A stretch of DNA of 64,000 nucleotides from Paenibacillus sp. MMS18-CY102 (GTDB lineage Bacteria > Bacillota > Bacilli > Paenibacillales > Paenibacillaceae), in the NCBI RefSeq assembly GCF_009789195.1, contig NZ_WSTC01000019.1, forward strand, positions 1 through 64,000. The letters are read 5' to 3'. The stretch's first letter is position 1; each line of letters begins with the position of its first letter. The translations under genes were made by a program, and so were the position numbers. The notes beneath the pieces are model-generated. The model did no database searches, was not told the origin of the DNA, and worked only from the letters and a program-made list of their open reading frames with translations. Shown here piece after piece: positions 8,644 to 19,609 of the stretch.

Positions 8644-9549
8644 ATGGGCAAGCCCAAAAATAATTACTTCAATGCGACGCTCAGCGATAAGCTGTTTGAT
8701 GCAGCAAACGTCCTCGTGATGTGTGTCGTGCTCGTCGTAACGCTTTACCCGTTCCTGAACGTGCTGGCAATCTCATTCAATGACTCGAACGATACGGTTC
8801 GCGGCGGATTAACGATATTCCCGCGTGAATTCACACTTAAAAATTATGAAACGATTTTTGCTTATCAGGGCTTGGTTACGGGTTTCTGGAACTCGGTGCT
8901 ACGGACAGTAATCGGTACGCTGCTTGGTTTGCTTAGCGGTTCGATGTTAGCGTACTGTCTCGCTCGTCCCGACTTCCAAGCCCGCAAGTTCGTATCGACC
9001 TTCTTGGCCCTGACGATGTATGTAACGGGCGGCCTTATCCCAGTCTACATCCTGATGCGTGACCTGCACCTGATGAATTCATTCGGTGTGTATGTCCTGC
9101 CAGGACTCGTAAGCGCGTTCAACGTATTCGTCATCCGGTCGTTTATCGACGGGCTGCCGTATGCGCTGCAAGAGTCAGCGAAGATAGATGGCGCAACGGA
9201 TTTCAGAATTTATTGGCAGGTGATCCTGCCGCTCTGCAAACCGGTGCTCGCAACGATCGCGCTGTTCTTGGCGGTAGGGCAATGGAATTCTTGGTTCGAT
9301 ACGTATCTCTACAATGGCGGTACACCGAGTCTCACTACACTGCAATATGAACTGACGAAGGTGCTTCAATCGACGACGAACCAGTCGGACATTCGAGGCA
9401 AAAACATAACGGATCTCGTCACGAGCGTTTCGCCGGAATCGATCAAAATGGCGATTACAATCGTCGTATCGCTTCCAATACTCGTCATCTATCCGTTCCT
9501 GCAGCGCTACTTTGTTAAAGGGATGACGCTCGGCGCGGTCAAGTCGTAA
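8644..9549 (+). CDS. ABC transporter permease, YtcP type
   Basis: 301 residues, six helices. The EAA loop reads ALQESAKIDGATDFRIYWQVILPLCKP (SAKIDGA core), and the end PFLQRYFVKGMTLGAVKS is characteristic of YtcP-class proteins. The start is ATG 8644, behind AAAGGAGG at normal spacing; the ATG at 8635 abuts the ribosome site and is unlikely. It pairs with the preceding permease to form the membrane channel of a carbohydrate importer. Confidence 0.92.
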   Translation: MGKPKNNYFNATLSDKLFDAANVLVMCVVLVVTLYPFLNVLAISFNDSNDTVRGGLTIFPREFTLKNYETIFAYQGLVTGFWNSVLRTVIGTLLGLLSGSMLAYCLARPDFQARKFVSTFLALTMYVTGGLIPVYILMRDLHLMNSFGVYVLPGLVSAFNVFVIRSFIDGLPYALQESAKIDGATDFRIYWQVILPLCKPVLATIALFLAVGQWNSWFDTYLYNGGTPSLTTLQYELTKVLQSTTNQSDIRGKNITDLVTSVSPESIKMAITIVVSLPILVIYPFLQRYFVKGMTLGAVKS

Positions 9550-9580
9550 GCCTAGATTAATTGGGCTCGCTTCGCTCACA

Positions 9581-9610
9581 TTGGTATCAACAGGTTTCCT
9601 GTTATACAAT
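9581..9610 (+). promoter_or_regulatory. small hairpin and possible internal promoter before the binding-protein gene
   Basis: AACAGG-TTT-CCTGTT (9589-9603) forms a 6-bp hairpin in the 90-base gap before the binding-protein gene. The same stretch reads as TTGGTA (9581-9586), 18 bases, TACAAT (9605-9610), a fair promoter. Either a processing hairpin or an extra promoter would raise binding-protein output over the permeases. This is inference. Confidence 0.35.
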
Positions 9611-9639
9611 AGATGAATTACCTCAGGGAGGGTTCTTGA

Positions 9640-11364
9640 ATGAAAGGTAAGGTCTTGAAGGGAACAAGCTTATTGCTTGCAAGCGTTATGCTCGTCGGAT
9701 CACTCGCAGCTTGCTCGTCCAAAGAGGAAGATAAAAAACCGGCGGACGAAACGGACAAGACGAACACGGCAGAAAATACGGCGGAAACGCCAACAGCGGA
9801 CAAATCGCCAATCACCTACACCATGCTGGCTGCTGACCCGAGCCCGGACTGGAACCAAATGCAGGATGAGGTCGGCAAGAGGATTACAGAAAAAACAGGC
9901 ATTACGCTCAAAATGGACTTCGCAACCGATGCAAACAAAGTAGCACTCGTTGCAGCGAGCGGCGAATATCCCGATATTATTTCTGCAAAAGGCAGCTCGA
10001 ACTTGTTCGTCGATGCTGGCGCAGTGCTTGACCTGACTGATCTTATCGACCAATACGGCCCGAATCTGAAGAAAGTGTACGGCGACTACTGGAACCGCCT
10101 GAAGTGGAGCAATGATGATCGAGGCATCTACGTTATTCCAACCTATGATGGCGTAGGCAACACGTACTTCGATGCAGGCGGCGCATTCAGCTTGCAGCAC
10201 CAGGCAGTCGAAGAAGCGGGCTTCCCGCAAATCAAAACGGTAAAAGACTATGAGAAAGTAATCGCCGATTATGTAGCGAAACATCCTACTACGGCAGACG
10301 GCAAGAAAACGCTTGGCTTGTCGCTGCTTGCAGACGACTGGCGCATCATGATTTCCGTTACGAATCCGGCTTTCCAAGCTACGGGCGCATCGGATGACGG
10401 CGAAATCTATATTGATCCCAAAACGTACCAAGCAACGTTCCACTACCGCCGCCTAGAAGAGAAGGAATATTTCCGCTGGCTGAACCATATGAACGACATC
10501 GGCCTAATTGACCCCGAATCGTTCGTGCAAAAAGAAGACCAATACAAAGCAAAAATCGCGCAAGGCCGCGTTGTCGGCGTAATCGACCAGAAGTGGGGCT
10601 TCCAATCTTCGATCGATTCGCTGAAGAAAGAAGGCAAAAACGCAGCAACCTACGGCTTCTATTCCGTTCAAATGGACGACAAAACGGTTGACCATACGTT
10701 CGAACCTACGGGCTTCATGGGCGGCTACGGCCTGATGGTGTCTAAGGACGCGAAAAACCCTGAGCGCATTATCCAAATGCTCGACTACCTCGCTTCCGAT
10801 GAAGGGCAAGTGCTCGTTAACTGGGGGATCGAAGGCAAGCATTACAACGTAGAAAACGGCAAACGTGTCATTCCGCAAGCGGTGCAAGACCAAAAAACGA
10901 ATGATGCATCGAACTTCCATAAAGCAACGGGCATCGGCTTGTACAACAATTACGGTCCGCACTATGGCGATGGCGTGCAAGATTCGACGGGCAATTACTT
11001 TACGACGAACTTCCCTGAGCAGATCCAGAAAACGTATTCGGAAGAAGACAAGAAAGTACTGGCTGCTTACGGCAAAACAACGTGGAAAGACTTCTATCCG
11101 TCGGAGAAGGAATTCGAAGCGAAGCCTTGGGGCGCAGCATGGAACCTGCCGGTTCCAAGCGATTCCGATGCGAATATCATCTACAACAAGCTGACGCCTA
11201 TCGTTCGCAAACGCATTCCAGAAATCATCTTGTCCAAGCCGTCCGAATTTGACGCGAAATGGGATGCATTCATGGCAGAGCTCGATAAAAACGACGTGAA
11301 GAAATACGAAGAAGAGTACACGAAGTATATTCAAGAGCGCGTTAACCTGTGGAGCGGCAAATAA
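9640..11364 (+). CDS. extracellular solute-binding lipoprotein of the carbohydrate ABC importer
   Basis: 574 residues. A lipoprotein signal peptide ends in the lipobox LAAC (Cys25), followed by a charged Thr-rich linker (~28-60). The mature protein is a large family-1-type binding protein similar in size and style to LplA of B. subtilis (VNLWSGK at the end; GGYGLMVSKDAKNPERI). It captures the substrate outside the cell and delivers it to the two permeases upstream. CAGGGAGGG precedes the ATG, and a strong terminator follows. It completes an operon that lacks only the ATPase. Confidence 0.92.
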   Translation: MKGKVLKGTSLLLASVMLVGSLAACSSKEEDKKPADETDKTNTAENTAETPTADKSPITYTMLAADPSPDWNQMQDEVGKRITEKTGITLKMDFATDANKVALVAASGEYPDIISAKGSSNLFVDAGAVLDLTDLIDQYGPNLKKVYGDYWNRLKWSNDDRGIYVIPTYDGVGNTYFDAGGAFSLQHQAVEEAGFPQIKTVKDYEKVIADYVAKHPTTADGKKTLGLSLLADDWRIMISVTNPAFQATGASDDGEIYIDPKTYQATFHYRRLEEKEYFRWLNHMNDIGLIDPESFVQKEDQYKAKIAQGRVVGVIDQKWGFQSSIDSLKKEGKNAATYGFYSVQMDDKTVDHTFEPTGFMGGYGLMVSKDAKNPERIIQMLDYLASDEGQVLVNWGIEGKHYNVENGKRVIPQAVQDQKTNDASNFHKATGIGLYNNYGPHYGDGVQDSTGNYFTTNFPEQIQKTYSEEDKKVLAAYGKTTWKDFYPSEKEFEAKPWGAAWNLPVPSDSDANIIYNKLTPIVRKRIPEIILSKPSEFDAKWDAFMAELDKNDVKKYEEEYTKYIQERVNLWSGK

Positions 11365-11394
11365 GCTTACGCTGGTAGCGTATCGCATAATGCG

Positions 11395-11442
11395 AAAAAG
11401 GGTTATCCCGAAAGCCAGTTGGCTTAGGGATGGCCCTTTTTG
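11395..11442 (+). terminator. terminator of the carbohydrate importer operon
   Basis: AAAAAGGGTTATCCC pairs with GGGATGGCCCTTTTT around AAGCCAGTTGGCTT, a strong stem ending in a T run. Confidence 0.8.
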
Positions 11443-11552
11443 TAATGTGTTAGCGTAAAAGATATATGTGAGCGAGTACGAACTGGCACACGTCCCGTCC
11501 GCAGGGGCTCCGCCCACTCGTCCGTGTTATCTAGCTTGGCGCAACCCAGCAT

Positions 11553-11578
11553 ACCCCCTCATCTTAGGTGAGGGGGTT
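11553..11578. repeat. short perfect inverted repeat
   Basis: ACCCCCTCA and TGAGGGGGT form a 9-bp GC-rich stem around TCTTAGG. It lies between the convergent importer operon and the minus-strand gene at 11660. There is no T run on either side, so its role as a terminator is uncertain. The rest of the gap 11443-11659 shows nothing else I can support. Confidence 0.5.
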
Positions 11579-11659
11579 GATTGTCATTGTATAGATTGCA
11601 ATAGTACGCAATAAGCAAGGTTATTTTCTCGATTGAAGACCGTTAGTGGAAGCAGAGAG

Positions 11660-12502
11660 CTACGACTCGCCCGGTGTCTTCTGCAGCTTCGATGGATTAT
11701 TGATTTTGTAAGGGACAGGATGTTTCGTCAGCTTCTTCGCTGCGACCTTGGCCTCGAAAGTCAACACGTCGCCGACTTCCAGCTCCAATTTCTTAAGCGT
11801 CGCGCTATGGCTGGACCATGCATCGCCAATCTCAAGCGCAGGCTCTAGAATGGCAACTGCTTCATAGATAATGACCTCGTCATCCTCATCCGCAAAATGG
11901 TTAGGCACCGTCGTAAACTCCTTGACGGTCGCCGTCATTTTGACTTTCGCCTCTGGCAATTCAAGCTTCGGCGCTCTGCCCTTCTTCTCCTTGGCCTTCG
12001 GAAGCGGGGCAGGCTCATTTGGGGCCTCGGTGGTGGGCTCAGTTTCTTGGAGAGATGGCACAGGCAATTCTGCTATCTCATTCGCCACAGCTTCAGGGGA
12101 AGAGGAGTCTCCGGCTGCTGCTGTTGCTGTTGTAGGAGTCTCTCCGGCCGATTCAGCTTCAACGGACGTTGTGGAGCTTACAGCGTCGGCTACTGGTTCA
12201 GCAGCTTCCTCTAGGGAAGCCGACGAATTGCGTTGCCCGAACTGGGCGGCTTGCATCTCCTTCAAGTAGGAGGGATGAATGCAATGGCGCTGCTGGTTGT
12301 CCAGCTCAATGACGGCAGTGATGTCATCCACGTAGCCGATAATTGTGCATGGCAGGTGGTTGCCGTTCTTTTTATACACATACACCTTCGATTTAGAAGC
12401 TTTCTCCGATAGGAGCCCCCATTGCTTGCACATGTCCATCTGGTCCGCTTCGCTAGCGAAGGCGGTAAAGGTGCCGGGATCAATGACAAAAGTATAGTCC
12501 AT
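11660..12502 (-). CDS. uncharacterised protein with acidic Ala/Pro/Glu-rich linker
   Basis: About 280 residues, not recognised. Three parts are visible. The N-terminal ~90 residues form a compact region (MDYTFVIDPGTFTAFASEAD; later CTIIGYVDDITAVIELDNQQ), perhaps a small beta domain. A low-complexity linker rich in A, E, P, S and T follows. The last ~95 residues (KVKMTATVKEFTTVPNHFAD onward; LELEVGDVLTFEAKVAAKKL) look like an OB-like beta barrel. There is no signal peptide or membrane segment, so it is probably cytoplasmic. ATG 12502 has AGAGAGG 12 bases upstream; a GTG at 12547 would add 15 residues but overlaps a plausible promoter. Flanking genes give no functional hint. Confidence 0.65.
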   Translation of the reverse strand: MDYTFVIDPGTFTAFASEADQMDMCKQWGLLSEKASKSKVYVYKKNGNHLPCTIIGYVDDITAVIELDNQQRHCIHPSYLKEMQAAQFGQRNSSASLEEAAEPVADAVSSTTSVEAESAGETPTTATAAAGDSSSPEAVANEIAELPVPSLQETEPTTEAPNEPAPLPKAKEKKGRAPKLELPEAKVKMTATVKEFTTVPNHFADEDDEVIIYEAVAILEPALEIGDAWSSHSATLKKLELEVGDVLTFEAKVAAKKLTKHPVPYKINNPSKLQKTPGES

Positions 12503-12637
12503 TCGTTTGTTCGCCGCCTCTCTGATTCTATAGCTGTATTTTACCACAATCCTTGGCTAGATTCTTATGGCGAGAAATGTAGGGATGCACGCAACGTAAT
12601 AGGTCAAAAGTTTTATTTAATATTACTAAAATATGGT

Positions 12638-12666
12638 TTGTGAGGGCAAAAGCACCTCTCTATAAT
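12638..12666 (+). promoter_or_regulatory. sigma-A promoter of the S-layer protein gene
   Basis: TTGTGA (12638-12643), a 17-base spacer and a perfect TATAAT (12661-12666), about 30 bases before the start codon. Confidence 0.75.
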
Positions 12667-12696
12667 AGGAAAGTAGACTGATAGAGAGGTGAACGG

Positions 12697-15120
12697 ATGA
12701 AACGATTGATTATGGCGATGCTTGCCCTAACCTTGGCAACAGGGGGGGGAGCCTATCCGCAGAAGGGCGCAACGGCTTATGCTGCCAGCACAAGCACAAC
12801 GCCTTCTGCTACAACAGGGCTGAAGGACATTAGCAAGCACTGGGCAAAGCTGAGCATTGAGAAGCTCATTGGGCAAGGAATCGTGTCGGGTTATGAGGAT
12901 GGAACCTATAAGCCGGACAAAGTCGTTAGCCGGGAGGAGTTTTTGTCGCTTGTCGTCCGAGCGAAGAAATACGCCGTATCGGATGTGGCGCGCCAATTGT
13001 TTGACGACGTCGCGAATGGGCGCTGGTCTGCTCCATTTATCCAGGCGGCACTTCAGGCGAATGTAATTGCAGCCAAGGATTATGGCGCTAAGTTCCAGCC
13101 TACGGGCATTATTAACCGCGTCGAGATGGCAGGCATGCTGGCGCATGCGCTTCAGCTTGATGATGCGAGCAACGTTTCCTTCAAGGATGCCGCGTTATTC
13201 GCAGGCAAGAAGGGGATGGTGGCGGCAGTTGCTGGCGCAGGCCTCATTACGGGATATCCAGACGGCACCTTTAAGCCAGATGGCCAGCTGACAAGGGCGG
13301 AAGCAGCGGTCGTTATCGTGAGGCTAATGGAATATAAGCGGGAAGATAAAGATTTTGTCACCTATTCGGACAACGTGAATCCAGTGACAGAGAAGTCGCC
13401 GATTGCGGGGTATACCGTCAGTGGCAATACGGTTACGTTTAGCAGCTCACAGGCGGGGGATCTGAAGGCGGGGCAAATTATTTTGCTAGCGCCATCTAAG
13501 CTGTATCCGTTCGGCGCTGCCAAACGAGTGGATAGCGTGAGCGTAAACGGCAGCCAGGCTGTTCTCGCAACGTCCGAGCCAGAATTGCAGGACGTGCTGA
13601 GGGAGCTTGACGTGACGAAGGATGTGCCAATAACAGCAAGCCAGTTCGAGATCGATCCGCAATTTGCGGGCCAAGGGGTCTCCTACTCGCTTCCGTCCCC
13701 GAAAGCGAAAGCTGGAGTGGGCCAGCCGCTCGCGCTTTCAGGCCGAGTGAAGGTGAACGTGAGTACGGATGATGGGCTCAAGTTATCATTTGACGACATG
13801 GAAATCGAGTTGGATGGCCAGCCAATCGAGCTGGAAGGCTCTATGACGATGCGCAATCCGGTGTTTCATTCCGATGTCAAATGGGGTTGGCTCGGCTTGA
13901 AGCGATTTAACAGCTCGATGTCGTATTCCTTGGAAAATGAGCTGACCGTGTCCGTTCCGGTGGACGGGGTTGAAGGCAGCATCAAGGGTGGCGCGGCTAT
14001 CGTTGAATCGAACGGAGCTGCGGGGGGAGCAGGCGCTATTGCGAAAGCAAAGCGGGTTGGAACCAATGGCAAGCCCCATAAGCTGACGCTTGGCAAATTG
14101 ACGGTACCGGTATATGGCCCTCTGGGCGTTGTGGTCGAGGTACATTTGGTCATCGAAGGCGATATGACCGTCGGGCTTACCTTCAAAATGGAAGCAGAAG
14201 CAGTCAGGACGATCGGGCTTGAATATACGAAGCCAGGGTTCATGATCACGGATGAGGTCACGAATGTTGATTTTGATTCCGAATTGACAGCCGATGCGGA
14301 GATTGGGCTTCATGCTGGAGCAGGCGTAGGCATTTTGCTCGGCTTGTTCAATTATGGTTTAGGCGGCGTTGAAGGGGAGGCAGGTTTAGCGGGAGAAGCT
14401 GGTGCGCATCTGAATGTCACCGATCCTACGCAAAGCTGCTACGACTTCAAGCTGGAAACTTATGCGAAGGCGAATGCTGTACTCGATTTCCCGAAATTTT
14501 TCTTCATTGATGATATTACATACACGCTAGCGGAAAAGCGCTGGCCGATCTGGGACAAGACCAACTGCAAGCCGCTTGGCAATGCAGATACGAAAGATAG
14601 CCCGGCTAAGGAAGGCGAACAGGCCAAGCCGGATACGGGCACAGCCAAACCAGAAGATAGCACTAGCCAATCGACTCCAGTAGGCGAAACAAAAACCGTA
14701 CACGTGCCAGCAGCGGGCAATCCGAACAAGAACAACTGGACGGCTACCGGCATAACCATTAAGCAGGGCGGCATGCTCATGGTCAACGCAGCAGGCACGG
14801 GAGATTACAATGCCCATAACTATTATTTGACCGATCCGGACGGAAGGCAGCTCGACATTAACACGCTTGAGGACCTTGGGGTCAAAATGGATGGAAACGC
14901 TGTGTTCAGCAGCTATCCGATTGGCGCGCTCGTTGGCGTCATTCGGAGCGCGGACGGTACACTAAGCGAGCCATTCATGCTTGGCAAGCATGTAAGCGTA
15001 ATAGCGCCGGCAACTGGAGAATTGCTGCTCGCTTATAATGATTCGTCGACAGCTGGCGATGATGGTTATTTGAACAATTCCGGCGGCTACGCGGTGATGG
15101 TTACGGTCGTGTCGCAATGA
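12697..15120 (+). CDS. S-layer-homology domain surface protein
   Basis: 807 residues. A signal peptide (~1-30) is followed by three SLH domains that bind pyruvylated wall polymer: ~45-95 (DISKHWAKLSIEKLIGQGIV..GYEDGTYKPD), ~103-155 and ~165-215 (GLITGYPDGTFKPDGQLTRA). A large beta-rich region ~225-640 of unknown function follows, then an acidic Lys/Ser/Thr linker (~640-665). The C-terminal ~140 residues end in a pattern (GELLLAYNDSS..DGYLNNSGGYAVMV) resembling LecA-type sugar-binding beta sandwiches; that last call is inference. It is exported and anchored non-covalently to the wall. GAGAGGTGAACGG precedes the ATG. Monocistronic between its own promoter and a terminator. Confidence 0.88.
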   Translation: MKRLIMAMLALTLATGGGAYPQKGATAYAASTSTTPSATTGLKDISKHWAKLSIEKLIGQGIVSGYEDGTYKPDKVVSREEFLSLVVRAKKYAVSDVARQLFDDVANGRWSAPFIQAALQANVIAAKDYGAKFQPTGIINRVEMAGMLAHALQLDDASNVSFKDAALFAGKKGMVAAVAGAGLITGYPDGTFKPDGQLTRAEAAVVIVRLMEYKREDKDFVTYSDNVNPVTEKSPIAGYTVSGNTVTFSSSQAGDLKAGQIILLAPSKLYPFGAAKRVDSVSVNGSQAVLATSEPELQDVLRELDVTKDVPITASQFEIDPQFAGQGVSYSLPSPKAKAGVGQPLALSGRVKVNVSTDDGLKLSFDDMEIELDGQPIELEGSMTMRNPVFHSDVKWGWLGLKRFNSSMSYSLENELTVSVPVDGVEGSIKGGAAIVESNGAAGGAGAIAKAKRVGTNGKPHKLTLGKLTVPVYGPLGVVVEVHLVIEGDMTVGLTFKMEAEAVRTIGLEYTKPGFMITDEVTNVDFDSELTADAEIGLHAGAGVGILLGLFNYGLGGVEGEAGLAGEAGAHLNVTDPTQSCYDFKLETYAKANAVLDFPKFFFIDDITYTLAEKRWPIWDKTNCKPLGNADTKDSPAKEGEQAKPDTGTAKPEDSTSQSTPVGETKTVHVPAAGNPNKNNWTATGITIKQGGMLMVNAAGTGDYNAHNYYLTDPDGRQLDINTLEDLGVKMDGNAVFSSYPIGALVGVIRSADGTLSEPFMLGKHVSVIAPATGELLLAYNDSSTAGDDGYLNNSGGYAVMVTVVSQ

Positions 15121-15152
15121 TTGGCGTTTAACTTAACGCGGCAAGGCAGGAA

Positions 15153-15202
15153 TAAGCCCTGGCAGGAGTGCAGCTTTGTTGCTCTTTGCCGGGGCTTTAA
15201 TT
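15153..15202 (+). terminator. terminator of the S-layer protein gene
   Basis: AAGCCCTGGCA pairs with TGCCGGGGCTT; a short TTTAATT follows. The T run is weak but the stem is strong. Confidence 0.6.
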
Positions 15203-16951
<1,749 letters not shown>

Positions 16952-16962
16952 GGGGGATTTTC

Positions 16963-17145
16963 TAACGGACCAGAGAGCCGTTATATCGCTCCAGACGTGG
17001 CAGTTGCAACTGTAACGGACCTCATGGCCGTTATTTCGCCATTTTGATGCCACGTGGGGACGAAATAGGCCAAATAGCGTCTGCTGGGTCCGTTAGCGCA
17101 AAAATGCGGCTGATTTTGGGCAAATAAGGTCCGCTGGGTCCGTTA
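16963..17145. repeat. intergenic repeat built of TAACGGAC / GTCCGTTA units
   Basis: Four related units fill the gap after the sulfhydrylase gene. Two read TAACGGACC...GCCGTTAT (from 16963 and 17013). Two are in the opposite sense and end CTGGGTCCGTTAGC (17088-17095 and 17138-17145). Together they form a large imperfect inverted repeat with AT-rich spacers such as CAAATAAGGTCCG. Such arrays resemble dispersed intergenic repeats of Paenibacillus genomes; that comparison is from memory, not a search. Confidence 0.7.
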
Positions 17146-17165
17146 GCACACATTTGATGGGTTAC

Positions 17166-17219
17166 AAATAGAAGAAGGGTGTCCCGCGGTTGCGCTTGTG
17201 GGATACCCTTCTTTTATTT
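17166..17219. terminator. bidirectional terminator between the sulfhydrylase and redoxin genes
   Basis: AGAAGGGTGTCCC pairs with GGGATACCCTTCT around a 14-base loop, with A-rich and T-rich flanks on opposite sides, so it serves the two convergent genes. Confidence 0.85.
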
Positions 17220-17226
17220 GCTGCTA

Positions 17227-17811
17227 TTAAAGCACGAGGTCGCAAGCCTCTATTGGCATCCAATGCTCATCTTGTCCGTCCCACTTCACATTGCATCCGA
17301 TCGGATTCGTCAGCGGAACCGCAATCGGCTGGCCGCTAAGATGTTCGTGAAGCGCGTTTTCGAGGTTATTTACCGTCATCAAGCTAGTATCGCGCGGATA
17401 GTCGACCCCACGCCCGGTGTAAATCAGCTTGCGATCACGATCGAATATGAAAAAATGCGGTGTACGCAGTGCGCCATATGCTCTTGCGACCGCTTGCGAA
17501 TCGTCACGGACGTACACCCAAGGGAACTTATGCGTCCGCATGCGCGTCTCCATATGCTCAAACGAATCGAGTGGCTTCGTTGCCACGCTGTTGCTGTTGA
17601 TGCCGACGAATTGAACGCCGCGGCTTGCGAAACGCTCTGCTGTCTCACGAGTGACTTCATCGGAACCAATAACATAGGGACAGTGATTGCAGGTGAAGAA
17701 GATGACGAGCGTATCGCTCTCAGCAAAATCTGCAAGCGAATACGTTCGGCCGTCCGTTGCAGGCAGCGAGAAGCCTGGTGCTTGCTGCCCGAGCTGGAGC
17801 GTGAATGACAT
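17227..17811 (-). CDS. thioredoxin-fold (AhpC/TSA-like) redoxin
   Basis: 194 residues. A thioredoxin-like fold of the peroxiredoxin/redoxin group: [20 protein letters not shown] at the start, then the redox motif TCNHCPYV with Cys41 and Cys44, the cis-Pro region [13 protein letters not shown], and IYTGRGVDY. The C-terminus ends NPIGCNVKW, a pattern seen in thioredoxin-family proteins that carry CNHCP. There is no signal peptide, so it is cytoplasmic; it probably acts as a disulfide reductase or peroxidase-like protein, with the substrate unknown. AAAGGAGGG precedes the ATG. Confidence 0.88.
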   Translation of the reverse strand: MSFTLQLGQQAPGFSLPATDGRTYSLADFAESDTLVIFFTCNHCPYVIGSDEVTRETAERFASRGVQFVGINSNSVATKPLDSFEHMETRMRTHKFPWVYVRDDSQAVARAYGALRTPHFFIFDRDRKLIYTGRGVDYPRDTSLMTVNNLENALHEHLSGQPIAVPLTNPIGCNVKWDGQDEHWMPIEACDLVL

Positions 17812-18047
17812 GGGTAAATCCCTCCTTTTACCATAAGTATAAGGGGAGGAGGTTTACCGTTCAATATGGAAGGTGGTATGAAAAGTTGGGAATTTACGTC
17901 GCATGATAAAAATATCTATCCATTCCACGGTGAACATTCCCAGCGCTTCCTTGCGATGTCATCGGATTTTGGTTAACATGAAGGAAAGGTTGCATGGGTC
18001 GGGTCGATGGCGGATGCTGCACAATGGGGAACGGAGCGGGAAATGGC

Positions 18048-19484
18048 ATGGATATGAAACAATGCGAAGGCTGCGGCGCCGATAAGCCGCTCGAAGCTTA
18101 CCCGAAGCGGTCGGGGCGCAGCGCGAGGCGAGGCATGTGCCGTGCATGTTTGCGAACGCGCAAACGGGTGAATGCGCTTCACCGGCAGCAAGCAGCAGCA
18201 TCGGCGGAAGATGGCTTGGAGCCGCAGCTTGGCCGCGAGACGGTGTTGGCTGCTAATGGGCAAAACAAAAGCGAAAGCTTATCTATAGAAGGGCAGTCCG
18301 GGGAAGCGCAGGAAACGGGACCGGCGAAGCGGAAGCGCAATCGCAAGCGCGGCCGTCGCAAGAAAACGCAAGCCGTATCGGAAGCTGTGGCAGGAGTGAA
18401 AGTTGAGTCTGTCCAATTGCAGCAGCTGGCGGATCTGGCAGGCCCTGAGGAAGCAGAAGAAAAGGCGGCATTCGAATCTATTCACTCACGCGATGATCTT
18501 GCAGATGCTGGGGATGTCCCAGCGAAGAAACGCAAGCGTAAACGCAAGCGTGGACGTGGCCGGAGGAAGGGGAAATTAGATTCGGCTGTTAGTGGCAGCG
18601 AGCTGGTTAGCGAAGCGGCAACGGATCCGAATCGGGATACAGATAATGAGCTATACAACGAACCGGAAGCGGTTGCATTCACTTTCGCGATGGAGGAGAG
18701 CGGCGATTCAATTAAGCGCCCGAAGAAGCGGAAACGGAAGCGGCGGCGGAATAAATCGAAGCAGGTGGCGACATCTGCATTAACGAATGAGCCGGGCGGA
18801 GAGCCTGCCGTAGGCAGTGCAGTGCAACACGGAATGCCAGAATCGGAATTGGAGCAGGAGCAGCTTGTATCGTTAATTGGAATGGAAGGCGATACGGCAA
18901 ACGAGAAGCTAGACGAAGCGCTGGAAGGGGAGCGGCCGCTGCGCAAACGCAAGCGGAAACGGCGGAGACGGAAGAAGAAGCAGGAGGAAGTGGCGGAATC
19001 GGCGGCTTCCGATACCGAGCCAATAACTGAACCGAAACCGCGTCCCGTTCGTCCGCCGGACAAGTGGATCGTACCGTTTCAAGGCCCGTTTTCGTATAAT
19101 GCAGCCATTCTGAACGATAAGGGAACCGGGATGATCCGGCTTCGGGGCCGCCGTGAGACCGGCAAGCGCTGGCATACGGAAATCGAGAAGGAGATTGCGG
19201 TTCGCATGGTCAAGGAGGGCGCTGCGGGGATCGTTCATCCGCGGCTCATTCATAAGCTGTATACCAAAAGCGATTTTCGACTGTTGGTATTGCAACGGGA
19301 CAACTATATTTGCCGCTATTGCGGAAAATATGGCGACACGATTGACCATGTGATGCCCAAGTCCAAGGGGGGCTTGTCCTCCCCGATGAATTGCGTGTGC
19401 GCATGCAGCGAGTGCAATTTGCTGAAAGCAGATAAACTGGACTTTCCATTCCCGGATGATGGGGATGAATACGAGGTCGAGTAA
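18048..19484 (+). CDS. HNH endonuclease with zinc-finger N-terminus and four Lys/Arg-rich clusters
   Basis: About 478 residues. The N-terminus holds a four-cysteine knuckle (Cys6, Cys9, Cys31, Cys34; CEGCGADKP and CRACL). The C-terminus is an HNH nuclease: CRYCGKYGDTIDHVMPKSKGG then NCVCACSECNLLK, the Asp-His being catalytic and the paired cysteines binding zinc. Between lie four strongly basic blocks (cores KRKRNRKRGRRKKTQ, KKRKRKRKRGRGRRKGK, RPKKRKRKRRRNKSKQ, RKRKRKRRRRKKKQEE) separated by acidic linkers of ~50-65 residues. It should bind and cut nucleic acid. The start is unsure: candidates at 17994, 18024, 18048 and 18054; 18048 has GGAG upstream. It is not next to phage or restriction genes. 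Confidence 0.8.
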   Translation: MDMKQCEGCGADKPLEAYPKRSGRSARRGMCRACLRTRKRVNALHRQQAAASAEDGLEPQLGRETVLAANGQNKSESLSIEGQSGEAQETGPAKRKRNRKRGRRKKTQAVSEAVAGVKVESVQLQQLADLAGPEEAEEKAAFESIHSRDDLADAGDVPAKKRKRKRKRGRGRRKGKLDSAVSGSELVSEAATDPNRDTDNELYNEPEAVAFTFAMEESGDSIKRPKKRKRKRRRNKSKQVATSALTNEPGGEPAVGSAVQHGMPESELEQEQLVSLIGMEGDTANEKLDEALEGERPLRKRKRKRRRRKKKQEEVAESAASDTEPITEPKPRPVRPPDKWIVPFQGPFSYNAAILNDKGTGMIRLRGRRETGKRWHTEIEKEIAVRMVKEGAAGIVHPRLIHKLYTKSDFRLLVLQRDNYICRYCGKYGDTIDHVMPKSKGGLSSPMNCVCACSECNLLKADKLDFPFPDDGDEYEVE

Positions 19485-19548
19485 CGCCTAATTGAAATGA
19501 GAAATGTGGTAGTATATTCGATACGAGGCAAGCGAGTGAATGAAAATG

Positions 19549-19592
19549 GACGACGATGGCCCGTGACAACGGACAGCCAGCGTCGTTTTTTG
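19549..19592 (+). terminator. terminator after the HNH gene
   Basis: ACGACGATGGC pairs with GCCAGCGTCGT (one mismatch) and runs into TTTTTT. It sits inside the short gap before the response regulator gene, so the two units are separate or joined by an attenuator. Confidence 0.65.
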
Positions 19593-19609
19593 CTAGGGGG
19601 ATGACAGAG

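Noticed and set aside
11871-12269. Ser/Val-rich plus-strand frame opposite the acidic protein gene
   Set aside because: It is the mirror image of the low-complexity linker of the minus-strand gene, which has the better start.
16963-17145. CRISPR array
   Set aside because: The units are not regularly spaced direct repeats, occur in both orientations, and no cas gene is nearby.
18179-19063. Several long minus-strand frames opposite the HNH gene
   Set aside because: They are caused by the repetitive Lys/Arg codons of the plus-strand gene and show no domains.
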